Positions 31,424 to 39,108 of a stretch of DNA of 64,000 bases are shown here, piece by piece; positions within the stretch are counted from its first letter, which is position 1, and the number at the start of each line of letters is the position of its first letter. This DNA comes from Planococcus lenghuensis (GTDB lineage Bacteria; Bacillota; Bacilli; Bacillales_A; Planococcaceae). The position numbers and the translations under genes were made by a program. A model generated the notes under the pieces. That model saw only the letters and a program-made list of their open reading frames with translations. It was not told where the DNA came from and did no database searches. The stretch covers positions 887,001 to 951,000 of the forward strand of contig NZ_CP019640.1 in NCBI RefSeq assembly GCF_001999905.1, in the 5' to 3' direction.

Positions 31424-31515
31424 CTCTCCCACTTTCCTTCAGGGATCCGGCCAGAGCCGACCGGATGCGGAAATGCTTGTTTCAAAAAACAAGCAATCTA
31501 TAAGGGAAGGGAGGG
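31424..31515. ncRNA. Candidate structured RNA: three-way junction
   Basis: A closing helix of 14 pairs is formed by 31424-31430 plus 31433-31439 with 31502-31508 plus 31509-31515 (a 2-base AC bulge on the left). Inside lie two independent hairpins: ATCCGG (31445-31450) with CCGGAT (31461-31466), and GCTTGTTT (31475-31482) with AAACAAGC (31487-31494) around a CAAA loop. No rule of the classes I know (TPP, c-di-GMP, c-di-AMP, SAM, purine and others) fits. It lies about 240 bases upstream of the acidic surface protein gene and could be a leader, a small RNA or a DNA cruciform. The strand is not certain. Confidence 0.45.
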
Positions 31516-31674
31516 CGGTGTTCTTCTACTGAATACAGACTTACTGAAATTCTAGAATAAATCAGTTCATAGTAATATTGACTTTAACTTGTTTAAGCAT
31601 AAGGGGAGGAGCTCAAAAAAGGTTTTTGCTAAATAATTAAATAAATTTAAAAAAATCCTTGCAAAAATTACATG

Positions 31675-31702
31675 TTTACGTTAGGGGGATAACGTCTATA
31701 CA
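31675..31702 (+). promoter_or_regulatory. Possible promoter and operator of the acidic surface protein gene
   Basis: TTTACG and TATACA are 16 bases apart. Between them lies an inverted repeat, ACGTTA-N6-TAACGT (31678-31695), in the position expected for a repressor site. The start codon is 57 bases downstream of the -10. Confidence 0.4.
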
Positions 31703-31758
31703 AGTAATATGACAGACATGATATAAAAATAACAATTAATTAAGGAGCTGAATACAAA

Positions 31759-33240
31759 ATGAGTAAGCGAACAAACAAAATTCTACCGACAGCTTTAGCG
31801 ACGACGCTGGCATTTGGAGCAGCTCCATTTGCTGTAAATGCTGAAGTAGACCTTGAAACGATTGGGGAAACATACCCGGCAACGGTGGACTGGACCGAAG
31901 ATGACTGGAACACTTACCTGGGAGAGAATTTCGGAACGGACCTCAGTGAATATGAATCGAACGACGAATTGCTCGGTGAGTTGGGTGCACCGGTTGATAT
32001 CAACGCATGGATTTCCGACCAGTCCGACGCCAATGTTCTGGAAGCGATGGAACGCTATGGCGTAACCGGCGATGAACTGGCTGCGATCCTTGAGGAAAAC
32101 GACAGCCTGGAAGATATCCATTTCGTCGGTGACCTGGAAAATGTCCTGGAAGATGAAGGCTACACCGATGCAACAGCGGATGAAGAAGTTGTGGAAGAGG
32201 AAGCCGTAGTAGATGAAGAAACGGCTATCGACGATGAAGTCGCCGACGCGGAAGTGTACGATGACGATGTGGTCGAAAGCGAAGGCGAAGATGAAATCGT
32301 CGACGATGAAGAAGCCGCCGCTGCTGGCGAAGAAACCGGATTCGATTACGGGGAAGTCGACCAGGCGCAGCTTGAAGAGGTTTACCTGACGCCGCTCGGC
32401 ATGACCGCTGAGGAGTTCGACGGCTACCTGATGGACAATTACGGCATGGGCATTGCGGACTTTGAAAGCTTTGACGTGCTCGAGACGACCGTCGGCCCGT
32501 TCATCGATGTCAATGAACTGATCACCGATGTGGAAGACGGCACGGTTGACGATGCAGGCGTAGTCGGCCTGATGGACGAATACGGACTGGATGCCGCGGA
32601 GACGGAAGAATTCCTGACCGGCATTGAAGATCCGGACGCCATCAACTTCTATGCGGACCTGGAAGCTGAGCTCATTGCCGCCGGTTACAGTGACAGCACA
32701 GGCGAAGACGATGAAACCGGTACGGATGAAGACGTCGTGGATGAAGAAGAAACCGCCACAGACGAAGAAGAAACAACCAAAGATGGTGAAGTGATCGAAA
32801 CAGGTCTCGACATGACACTCGTGGAAGAGACGTACCTGACACCGTACGGCTGGGCCGAAGATGACTTCAATACGTACCTGATGGACAATTACGACATGGA
32901 ACTGACGGACTTCAATGACTTTGCGGAACTGGAAGCCACCGTTGGCCCATTGCTCGATGATGAGACCCTGTCAGCGACACTGTATGAATATGACCTGACA
33001 GAAGACGATTACAACACCTTCCTCGAAGACAACGGATTCACAGAAGATGACTTCGTATTCGTTGCCGACCTGGAATGGGCACTTGAAGATGCAGGCTATA
33101 CTGTTGTGAATGAAGTGGACGGCGAAGAAATGCCGGACACTGCGACAAATGCCGTTCAGAACGCCCTGATCGGTACCGGGATTGCCCTTCTGGGTGCTGC
33201 CGCGTTCTTCATGTCCAGAAGACGTGAAGGCGAACAATAA
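31759..33240 (+). CDS. Processed acidic surface protein, sortase-anchored
   Basis: The 493-residue protein has a signal peptide (about residues 1-28), three homologous domains of about 105 residues (about 30-137, 200-308 and 353-455; each begins like YLTPxGxxxEDFxxYLMDNY and ends ADLExxLxxAGY), and linkers made almost only of Asp, Glu, Ala, Val and Thr. The C-terminus has the sorting signal MPDTATN (458-464), a hydrophobic span and SRRREGEQ. This is the architecture of the acidic LPXTA-type family found beside class D sortases. The stop and the next start share one base (TAATG). AAGGAG precedes the ATG. Confidence 0.88.
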   Translation: MSKRTNKILPTALATTLAFGAAPFAVNAEVDLETIGETYPATVDWTEDDWNTYLGENFGTDLSEYESNDELLGELGAPVDINAWISDQSDANVLEAMERYGVTGDELAAILEENDSLEDIHFVGDLENVLEDEGYTDATADEEVVEEEAVVDEETAIDDEVADAEVYDDDVVESEGEDEIVDDEEAAAAGEETGFDYGEVDQAQLEEVYLTPLGMTAEEFDGYLMDNYGMGIADFESFDVLETTVGPFIDVNELITDVEDGTVDDAGVVGLMDEYGLDAAETEEFLTGIEDPDAINFYADLEAELIAAGYSDSTGEDDETGTDEDVVDEEETATDEEETTKDGEVIETGLDMTLVEETYLTPYGWAEDDFNTYLMDNYDMELTDFNDFAELEATVGPLLDDETLSATLYEYDLTEDDYNTFLEDNGFTEDDFVFVADLEWALEDAGYTVVNEVDGEEMPDTATNAVQNALIGTGIALLGAAAFFMSRRREGEQ

Positions 33241-33917
33241 TGAGTAGGCGTAGAAGACCCGGAAGAACTGTGCGGCAACGCATGGTTCTTCCGTCTTTAT
33301 CTATTATTCTGATGGTATTCGGATTGTGTTTTGCCGGCTATAGTTTATTCAGCTTTGGTCAAGGCTATTTTGCTGTAGGCGATGCAGATCTTGAAAATGA
33401 TCAATTTGCAAGTGCCGCAGTTACAGGTGCAGGCGGTTCAACTGCTCAGCCTGCTGGAGATCGGGATTTTACTCCTCTCTATGCGGACTTTCCTGAAGAA
33501 GGAGAGGAGTTTGGTGAACTGATCATTCCGAAGCTGGATGCAGCAATGCCGATTTTTCATGGCGCCGATCCGGATGAATTAGCCAAGGGCGTTGGTCACT
33601 TTGCAGCAAGTGTGCTTCCGGGAATGGGAAATAATTCTGTTCTTTCCGGACACCGCGGCACAGTTTTCCGTGAACTTGGGGAAGTAGGCGAAGATGACTT
33701 GCTGATTGTCCGGACAGATGCCGGCAAATTCACCTATAAAGTTCATACTGTACGGATTGTGGATGAACTGGATAAAACGGTTATTGTACAAAAAGATGAA
33801 GCGACATTAACACTCACCACTTGTTACCCATTCGGATTTGTCGGGGATGCCCCGCAGCGTTATGTGCTCGTGGCAGAATTGGTGAATTCAGAAACAGCTG
33901 AAACCGAAGAAGCGTGA
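33240..33917 (+). CDS. Class D sortase
   Basis: The 225-residue transpeptidase should anchor the acidic protein encoded just before it. It has one N-terminal membrane span (about residues 16-38), then the sortase barrel with catalytic His138 (LSGHRGTVF), Cys195 (LTLTTCYPF) and Arg207 (DAPQRYVL). The order and spacing are those of class D enzymes. Its ATG uses the last base of the preceding stop codon, so translation is very likely re-initiated from the substrate gene. A terminator follows. Confidence 0.93.
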   Translation: MSRRRRPGRTVRQRMVLPSLSIILMVFGLCFAGYSLFSFGQGYFAVGDADLENDQFASAAVTGAGGSTAQPAGDRDFTPLYADFPEEGEEFGELIIPKLDAAMPIFHGADPDELAKGVGHFAASVLPGMGNNSVLSGHRGTVFRELGEVGEDDLLIVRTDAGKFTYKVHTVRIVDELDKTVIVQKDEATLTLTTCYPFGFVGDAPQRYVLVAELVNSETAETEEA

Positions 33918-33944
33918 AGTTCCTTTCAGGAGCTTCACTTTTTT
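33913..33944 (+). terminator. Intrinsic terminator after the sortase gene
   Basis: GTGAAGTTCCT pairs with AGGAGCTTCAC around TTC, followed by TTTTTT. The left arm overlaps the stop codon. Confidence 0.88.
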
Positions 33945-34095
33945 AGTGTCCAATACTCTCCGCAGGCAATGGGATGTGTATACTTATTAATGAGGTGCTT
34001 CTGTAATAATTCAGCAGATGTGAAAAACAAGGAGCCTGCTCCTGAAGAAAACAGATTTTTCTTTAAAAAAATTGATTAGAACAGGAGGTTCAGCG

Positions 34096-34872
34096 TTGAT
34101 ACTGCTCAGGAAGTTATATTTACAGGCAACCAGTCTTTCCTGGCTGATGCTGACTGTCAGTACCATTATTTTGATCGCTCTCAGCACATTAATGATGCCC
34201 GTCATCGAACCTGAGACCTTTACAGATTACGCCGACTCATTATGGTTTACCATGACGACTGTCTTGACAGTCGGATACGGTGATCTGTATCCGATAACAT
34301 TGGAGGGGCGGTTATTCACTGTCATTTTTCTCTACATAATCGGCATCGGGTTATTCGCTTCTTTTGTCGGAAAAGGGATTGAAAGTCTGACAGTACATAA
34401 AAGACGGGAAGAAAGGGGCGAAATCATGTTTAAAGGGCAAGGCCATATTGTGATTATCGACTGGTCATACAAAGCGGAAAATGCCATCGAAGAAATTTTA
34501 AAGAAAGACAAACGCATAGAAATTGTAGTGATTGACCGATTGGAAAAAGCAAAAGAAATTAACGCGCGTATCCATTATGTGAGAGGAAATGCTACGCACG
34601 GAGATATTCTCCGAAAAGCCAACATCCAGCAGGCGAAGGCTGTACTGATTTTCTCAGATGACCGAATTGAAGATCAGATGCTGACCGATGGCAAGTCTTT
34701 GCTGATCGCTACAGCAGTTGAGAGAATATCACCGAATGTCTATACAACGGTGGAAGTGGAACGTGAAGAACACATTCCGAATTTCTCGCACATTAATGTT
34801 GATAAGTTCATCATGTCAAATGGCACGATAGCGAAGATGGCCGTTAATTCGATTTTTCAGGAATCAGAATAA
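34096..34872 (+). CDS. Two-span potassium channel with RCK/TrkA-N domain (YugO-like)
   Basis: The 258-residue protein has two membrane spans around a pore helix and the K+ selectivity filter TVGYGD (about residues 56-61), followed by a cytosolic Rossmann-like RCK domain (GHIVIIDWSYKAENAIEEIL, VIDRLEKAKEINARIHYVRG). It resembles B. subtilis YugO, the K+ channel used in biofilm electrical signalling, but is shorter: the C-terminal RCK lobe is absent. The TTG start was chosen because AGGAGG lies 7 bases upstream; a TTG eight codons earlier has no ribosome site. Confidence 0.87.
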   Translation: MILLRKLYLQATSLSWLMLTVSTIILIALSTLMMPVIEPETFTDYADSLWFTMTTVLTVGYGDLYPITLEGRLFTVIFLYIIGIGLFASFVGKGIESLTVHKRREERGEIMFKGQGHIVIIDWSYKAENAIEEILKKDKRIEIVVIDRLEKAKEINARIHYVRGNATHGDILRKANIQQAKAVLIFSDDRIEDQMLTDGKSLLIATAVERISPNVYTTVEVEREEHIPNFSHINVDKFIMSNGTIAKMAVNSIFQESE

Positions 34873-34883
34873 CAGGTGCGAGC

Positions 34884-34917
34884 AACCGGAAAGCTGAACC
34901 CAGCTTTCCGGTTTTTT
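34884..34917 (+). terminator. Intrinsic terminator after the K+ channel gene
   Basis: AACCGGAAAGCTG pairs with CAGCTTTCCGGTT around AACC, followed by TTTT. Confidence 0.93.
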
Positions 34918-34988
34918 GCACCTTGTTCTGAGGAACAATTACTTATAGAAATCTCTTCTTAGTTGTATCCAATCACTTTGAAAAGGCG

Positions 34989-34994
34989 TATAAT
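34989..34994 (+). promoter_or_regulatory. Probable -10 element for the LysM deacetylase gene
   Basis: A consensus TATAAT lies 118 bases upstream of the start codon. No good -35 stands at 16 to 18 bases; TTGTAT is found at a 20-base spacing. The mRNA leader would contain the short frame at 35049-35090. Confidence 0.45.
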
Positions 34995-35048
34995 GTAATC
35001 AAAACGTAATATAACTGAAATTTACATAATTAAAGAAAGGAGATGGCG

Positions 35049-35090
35049 GTGTCTTTTATAGGTATAAGGTTTTGGTCTGGTGGCGTGTGA
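35049..35090 (+). CDS. Possible 13-codon leader peptide
   Basis: A GTG placed 6 to 7 bases after AAAGGAG opens a 13-codon frame (MSFIGIRFWSGGV) that ends TGATG, 21 bases before the deacetylase gene. The strong ribosome site has no other obvious use. It could be a translated leader or chance; there is no run of regulatory codons and no attenuator hairpin. Confidence 0.3.
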   Translation: MSFIGIRFWSGGV

Positions 35091-35111
35091 TGAAAAAAAT
35101 AAGAAGGGGCG

Positions 35112-36494
35112 ATGAGTAGGATGTACGCTAAGTTTCTTAAAGTGATTGCTGTCTTTACCTTGGTTCTCTTTTCTTTACTCTCATTTTCGTCTGCAACTGA
35201 CGCAGCCAGTTCCACATACGTGACAAAAGGCTACACGACAAGCAAAGTCGTAGCCCTTACGTTTGATGATGGCTCGGATGGTACAAACATCAATAAGATC
35301 CTTAAAATTCTTTCGGATAATAATGTCAATGCTACTTTCTTCCTAACGGGTTCGGGCGCAAATGCACATCCGCAGGCCATTCGGAATATCGCTGCCAACG
35401 GGCACCAGCTCGGCAACCACTCATATTCACATCCCGATTTCACGACAATTTCTGCTGCGAAGATTAAAAGTGAGTTGGATCGGACAGAGGCCACCATTAA
35501 AAGCATAACAGGAAAGTCGACAAAACCGATCTTCCGTGCACCGTTCGGAGCAAGCAATGCTGCTGCATTACAGGCGATTGGTGATGCAGGCTATACACAT
35601 ACGATTCAATGGGATATCGACACAATCGATTGGAGAGGCATTTCCTCCAGTCAAATTTTGTCCAAAGTAATGAATAACGTTCAGCCGGGCTCTATTATTT
35701 TGATGCATACCGGTGCAGGCGCATCCGGTACACCTGGCGCACTTCCATCCATGATTTCGCAATTGAAAGCGAAAGGATACAAATTCGTTACGGTTTCTGA
35801 GATGTTGAACCTGCCGTCAAGCACGCCGCCATCAGGTGCGACATATACGGTGAAATCCGGGGATACTCTTTATAGTATTGCAAACCGGTATAATGTGACG
35901 GTCGCTCAATTAGCTGCAGCGAATAACATCTCAAACACGAGTTTAATCCGGGTAGGGCAAGTGCTCGTCATTCCGGGCAAAACGACAACTCCGCCACCAG
36001 TTACTTCAGTCAAATATACAGTAAAGTCCGGTGATACTTTGTACCGGATTGCCTTGAAATACAATGTATCTGTTTCGCAATTGGCCGCAGCGAATAATAT
36101 CGCAAATCCGAGTCTGATCCGGGTAGGGCAAGTGCTGGTCATTCCGGGTAAAACGACGACTCCACCGCCATCAACAGCGGTCAAGTACACGGTGAAATCC
36201 GGGGATACATTATACCGGATTGCGCTAAAATATGGCGTATCGGTTTCCCAGCTTGCAACAGCAAATAACATTTCCAATCCGAGCTTGATCCAGGTGGGGC
36301 AAGTGCTGGTTATTCCAGGCAAGACGACGACTCCGCCACCTGCAACGACTGTCCGTTACACAGTGAAATCAGGGGACACGTTATATTCAATCGCACAGCG
36401 CTATAATGTGTCGGTGATGAAGATTGCCAGTGCCAACAATATTTCCAATCCAAGCCTGATCCGGGTTGGACAAGTGCTGGTCATTCCACAATAA
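35112..36494 (+). CDS. Secreted polysaccharide deacetylase with four LysM domains
   Basis: The 460-residue protein has a signal peptide (about residues 1-33), then a NodB-type deacetylase domain with [10 protein letters not shown] (catalytic and metal Asp), HSYSHPDF (metal His), FRAPFG, DTIDW and ILMHTG, and finally four LysM repeats (from about residue 242), each opening [10 protein letters not shown] and ending VGQVLVIPG, joined by PGKTTTPPP linkers. It should act on peptidoglycan GlcNAc or MurNAc outside the cell. The four repeats are also near-identical at DNA level with a period of about 171 bases. AGAAGGGGCG precedes the ATG; an ATG three codons later is an alternative. Confidence 0.93.
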   Translation: MSRMYAKFLKVIAVFTLVLFSLLSFSSATDAASSTYVTKGYTTSKVVALTFDDGSDGTNINKILKILSDNNVNATFFLTGSGANAHPQAIRNIAANGHQLGNHSYSHPDFTTISAAKIKSELDRTEATIKSITGKSTKPIFRAPFGASNAAALQAIGDAGYTHTIQWDIDTIDWRGISSSQILSKVMNNVQPGSIILMHTGAGASGTPGALPSMISQLKAKGYKFVTVSEMLNLPSSTPPSGATYTVKSGDTLYSIANRYNVTVAQLAAANNISNTSLIRVGQVLVIPGKTTTPPPVTSVKYTVKSGDTLYRIALKYNVSVSQLAAANNIANPSLIRVGQVLVIPGKTTTPPPSTAVKYTVKSGDTLYRIALKYGVSVSQLATANNISNPSLIQVGQVLVIPGKTTTPPPATTVRYTVKSGDTLYSIAQRYNVSVMKIASANNISNPSLIRVGQVLVIPQ

Positions 36495-36563
36495 TAATTG
36501 CCCGCTGCTTTTTGCTGAACGCCTTCTGGAGATTATTGCGCGATGACTCTATCATCGTTACAA

Positions 36564-36592
36564 TGAAAAAAGCCGCCGCAAGCGGCTTTTTT
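36564..36592 (+). terminator. Intrinsic terminator after the LysM deacetylase gene
   Basis: AAAAAAGCCGC pairs with GCGGCTTTTTT around CGCAA. The A and T tracts make it potentially bidirectional. Confidence 0.9.
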
Positions 36593-36618
36593 CATTGGGG
36601 AAGGGAGATGACGAGGGA

Positions 36619-37881
36619 TTGCGGGAATTAGCGACAGGCATGATCAATAATTTTTTCTTCATCATTTTCCCCATTGTTCTATACCAATTGTTTGCAATAG
36701 CTGGCCGTCAGCAACTCTTCTCTAAACACAAAATCATCCTCACTGCGCTATTCTCCATTTCCAGCGTGCTTTGCGTGTTGTTTCCGTATCAGTTTCTATC
36801 AGAAGACTATATCTTTGATCTGAGGCAAGTGCCGCTTATTGTCGGCGGGCTTTACGGGGGACCGGCAGTAAGTGCGGTGATCTTCGTGGTGACTTCTGCA
36901 GTGCGCATCGGTATCGGAGGAGACGGCATGTACATTGCCGTCTTGAATCTGCTGTTGGTTGCTGTTGTTGTGCCGTTGCTTCGCAATTTCTATCTGCGGA
37001 TGGGATGGCTGGCGAAAATTCTCTTCGTGTTTCTCGTTTCAATAACATCCTTGCTGTTCAACCTGGTGGCTGGTCACTTGCTGTTTGGTGATCCGATTCA
37101 TCACATTGTGGATGTTTGGTTGATGCTGATGCTGAACCAGGGAATGATCGCAGCCATTGCCGCCCTGTTAATTGAACGCATCCAGCGACAGGAATACATG
37201 CTGAATGCGCTCATCAAGCATGAGAAACTGGAGACGGTCAGTCATTTTGCGGCTTCCGTTTCTCACGAGCTCAGGAATCCGATTCAAAGTATCAAAGGGT
37301 TTGTACAGCTATTAAACAACCACGAGTATGATCGGGATAGACAGACGGAATTCCATAACACCATTCTGCAGGAAATCAATGCGGCCGAAAAGCTGATCGA
37401 GGATTATTTGATCTTTGCTAAACCGGCGTACGGCCGGATCGAAACAATTCATACGAAATCGGAAATTGAAAAAATCATGAATATTCTCGGTCCCTATGCA
37501 GCAGAAAGGGAAATTAAAATTGTGCTGACTGCTCCTGAAGATGGCTTGCGGATTGCTGTAGACCCGCAGAAATTCCAGCAAGCGGTTATTAATATCATTC
37601 GAAACGGCATAGATGCCATGCCGGCGGGTGGTCTTTTTTCCATTGTCATCCAACGGGAGAAATCAGCTGTTCTGATAAAACTGACAGACAGCGGCAGCGG
37701 CATGACGAAAGAGGAGATACAGCGGCTGGGCGAGCCGTACTTCTCGACGAAGACAACGGGAACGGGACTCGGAATGATGGTGACATACAGTGTCATCAGC
37801 CAAATGCATGGAGAGATTGACGTCATTTCAGAAAAGGGCCAGGGCACAACTTTCACTCTGACTTTTGCGGCAGCAGAATGA
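36619..37881 (+). CDS. Membrane sensor histidine kinase, KinB-like
   Basis: The 420-residue kinase has about five to six N-terminal membrane spans (5TM-5TMR_LYT-like region, about residues 8-185), a HisKA domain with the phospho-acceptor in AASVSHELRNPIQSIKGFVQLL (about 207-228) and a HATPase domain (NIIRNGIDAMPAGG, DSGSGMTKEEI, TTGTGLGMMV). The layout and the spacing to the H box match sporulation kinase KinB. No response regulator lies beside it, so it is an orphan kinase that may feed a phosphorelay. I chose the TTG 12 bases after AAGGGAG; a TTG eight codons earlier overlaps that site. Confidence 0.85.
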   Translation: MRELATGMINNFFFIIFPIVLYQLFAIAGRQQLFSKHKIILTALFSISSVLCVLFPYQFLSEDYIFDLRQVPLIVGGLYGGPAVSAVIFVVTSAVRIGIGGDGMYIAVLNLLLVAVVVPLLRNFYLRMGWLAKILFVFLVSITSLLFNLVAGHLLFGDPIHHIVDVWLMLMLNQGMIAAIAALLIERIQRQEYMLNALIKHEKLETVSHFAASVSHELRNPIQSIKGFVQLLNNHEYDRDRQTEFHNTILQEINAAEKLIEDYLIFAKPAYGRIETIHTKSEIEKIMNILGPYAAEREIKIVLTAPEDGLRIAVDPQKFQQAVINIIRNGIDAMPAGGLFSIVIQREKSAVLIKLTDSGSGMTKEEIQRLGEPYFSTKTTGTGLGMMVTYSVISQMHGEIDVISEKGQGTTFTLTFAAAE

Positions 37882-37907
37882 ATCGCGCTGTGTCGGATGG
37901 GAGTCAT

Positions 37908-38780
37908 TCATGTGCGGTTCAATTGTGCAAGAAATGGTAAAATAGCCTGTTCTTTCAGTTTGGCTTCGAACATGATATCTGCATCTGTTCCTTTCAGCAG
38001 CACCAGCAATTCCTCGAAATCCTCGGCAGATACAACACCGTGGTGACGCCGGTCTGTCCGGCTTTCTTTACCGGTACTGATATGGATTTTCGGTATCCCG
38101 AATCCTTTCCAGGTAGCCATTATTGCAGCGATATCGACAGGGGTACCGTCATTATTGCAATTATGATGATGGATATCGAAACAGATGGGGATGCCACAGT
38201 CCCGGCTAATATCGAGTACATCCTGGACAGTAAATGTCTTATCGTCATTTTCCAATCGCAGTTTTTGTCTGATGCTGGCTGATAATCGGCGGTAGTTTTG
38301 TGAAAACCGGAGTTTTGCCTGTTCTTTGTCGCCATATGCGCCTCCCGTATGCACGATCAGATCGGTTCCGCCTAAAAGGGTGATAAGTTTGTCATGATAT
38401 TCCAAATCAGCGACCGATTTATCAACCACTTCTTCTTTCGGTGAATTTAAAACTGTGTACTGTCCGGGGTGCATGGACAGCCGCATATGGTGCGTGCGGA
38501 CCAAGTCGCGAATCTGTCCTGTCAAAAAGAGGACATCTTCGTCTGTCCACCAATTCCAGTCATTCACCGGATGAGTGGAGAGAGGGACAATCGAACTTGA
38601 CGCCCGGTAAAAATAAATATCATGCAACAGGTTCCATTCAAGTATTTTTAAGGTGGTCTCCAAATTTTTTACGGTCAATTCTTTAATGACAGCTGAGCCT
38701 TGTGTTTCAGCTGTCGCTGTGCGGCATGTTCTGAATACGCTTTGCAATTCAGTATTCATGCAGGCATATCCAAGTCTCAT
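37908..38780 (-). CDS. uvsE: UV DNA damage endonuclease UvsE
   Basis: UvsE nicks DNA 5' of UV photoproducts, starting an alternative excision repair pathway. The 290-residue TIM-barrel protein shows MRLGYACMN at the N-terminus, RASSSIVPLSTHP, the metal-site elements RLSMHPGQYTVLNSP, HTGGAYGDK, FDIHHHNCN and HISTGKESRTDRRHHGV, and a final MFEAKLKE. GGAGCTG lies upstream of the ATG on the minus strand. It stands alone, divergent from the small Fbp-like gene. Confidence 0.95.
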   Translation of the reverse strand: MRLGYACMNTELQSVFRTCRTATAETQGSAVIKELTVKNLETTLKILEWNLLHDIYFYRASSSIVPLSTHPVNDWNWWTDEDVLFLTGQIRDLVRTHHMRLSMHPGQYTVLNSPKEEVVDKSVADLEYHDKLITLLGGTDLIVHTGGAYGDKEQAKLRFSQNYRRLSASIRQKLRLENDDKTFTVQDVLDISRDCGIPICFDIHHHNCNNDGTPVDIAAIMATWKGFGIPKIHISTGKESRTDRRHHGVVSAEDFEELLVLLKGTDADIMFEAKLKEQAILPFLAQLNRT

Positions 38781-38801
38781 GGTATCAGCTCCTTATTCCG
38801 G

Positions 38802-38866
38802 CTATACCCGCAAAATGGCAGATGGCAAACGGCAAATGTTTCAGCGCAGTCGTCTGCCGGGTATAG
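38802..38866. promoter_or_regulatory. Interrupted inverted repeat in the uvsE / Fbp-like divergent region
   Basis: CTATACCC-N7-GGCAGA (38802-38822) is the inverted copy of TCTGCCGGGTATAG (38853-38866), with 30 bases between. The 14-base pairing could form a hairpin in the leader of the small gene at 38904 or be a pair of operator half sites. Confidence 0.4.
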
Positions 38867-38903
38867 AAGGGACGGAACAATAATGACGAGGAGAGAATAC
38901 AAC

Positions 38904-39065
38904 GTGTTTGAACAGCCACCGGAATCACCGTTTGAATTCAAGCGGGAACAAATTATCGAAGACCTGGTAGAAAACAATATATTCAAAGTGGGCGGCCGGC
39001 AATTATACGAGCTATCACTTTATGAACTGCTGAAAACCCATACAGAAGACCAGACAGCCGAATAG
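38904..39065 (+). CDS. Small FbpA-like protein
   Basis: The 53-residue product (MFEQPPESPFEFKREQIIED at the start, then VENNIFKVGGRQLYELSLYE) resembles the Fur-regulated basic protein FbpA family of Bacillus, short proteins thought to help the iron-sparing sRNA response. I chose GTG at 38904, which is 8 bases from GAGGAGAG; an upstream ATG at 38883 overlaps that site. I see no Fur box upstream, so iron control is not supported by the sequence. A terminator overlaps the stop codon. Confidence 0.68.
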   Translation: MFEQPPESPFEFKREQIIEDLVENNIFKVGGRQLYELSLYELLKTHTEDQTAE

Positions 39066-39080
39066 ACTTCGGCTTTTTTC
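39056..39080 (+). terminator. Intrinsic terminator after the FbpA-like gene
   Basis: AGCCGAA pairs with TTCGGCT around a short loop that includes the stop codon, followed by TTTTTT. Confidence 0.87.
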
Positions 39081-39108
39081 AATATACCGATTAAAGGGAG
39101 GCGGCGGC

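Noticed and set aside
35840-36490. Periodic DNA of about 171-base units that could be taken for a repeat array or CRISPR
   Set aside because: The units are the in-frame LysM domains of one protein; there are no short palindromic repeats with unique spacers.
38781-38903. Fur box for the FbpA-like gene
   Set aside because: No GATAATGATTATC-like sequence is present in the divergent region.
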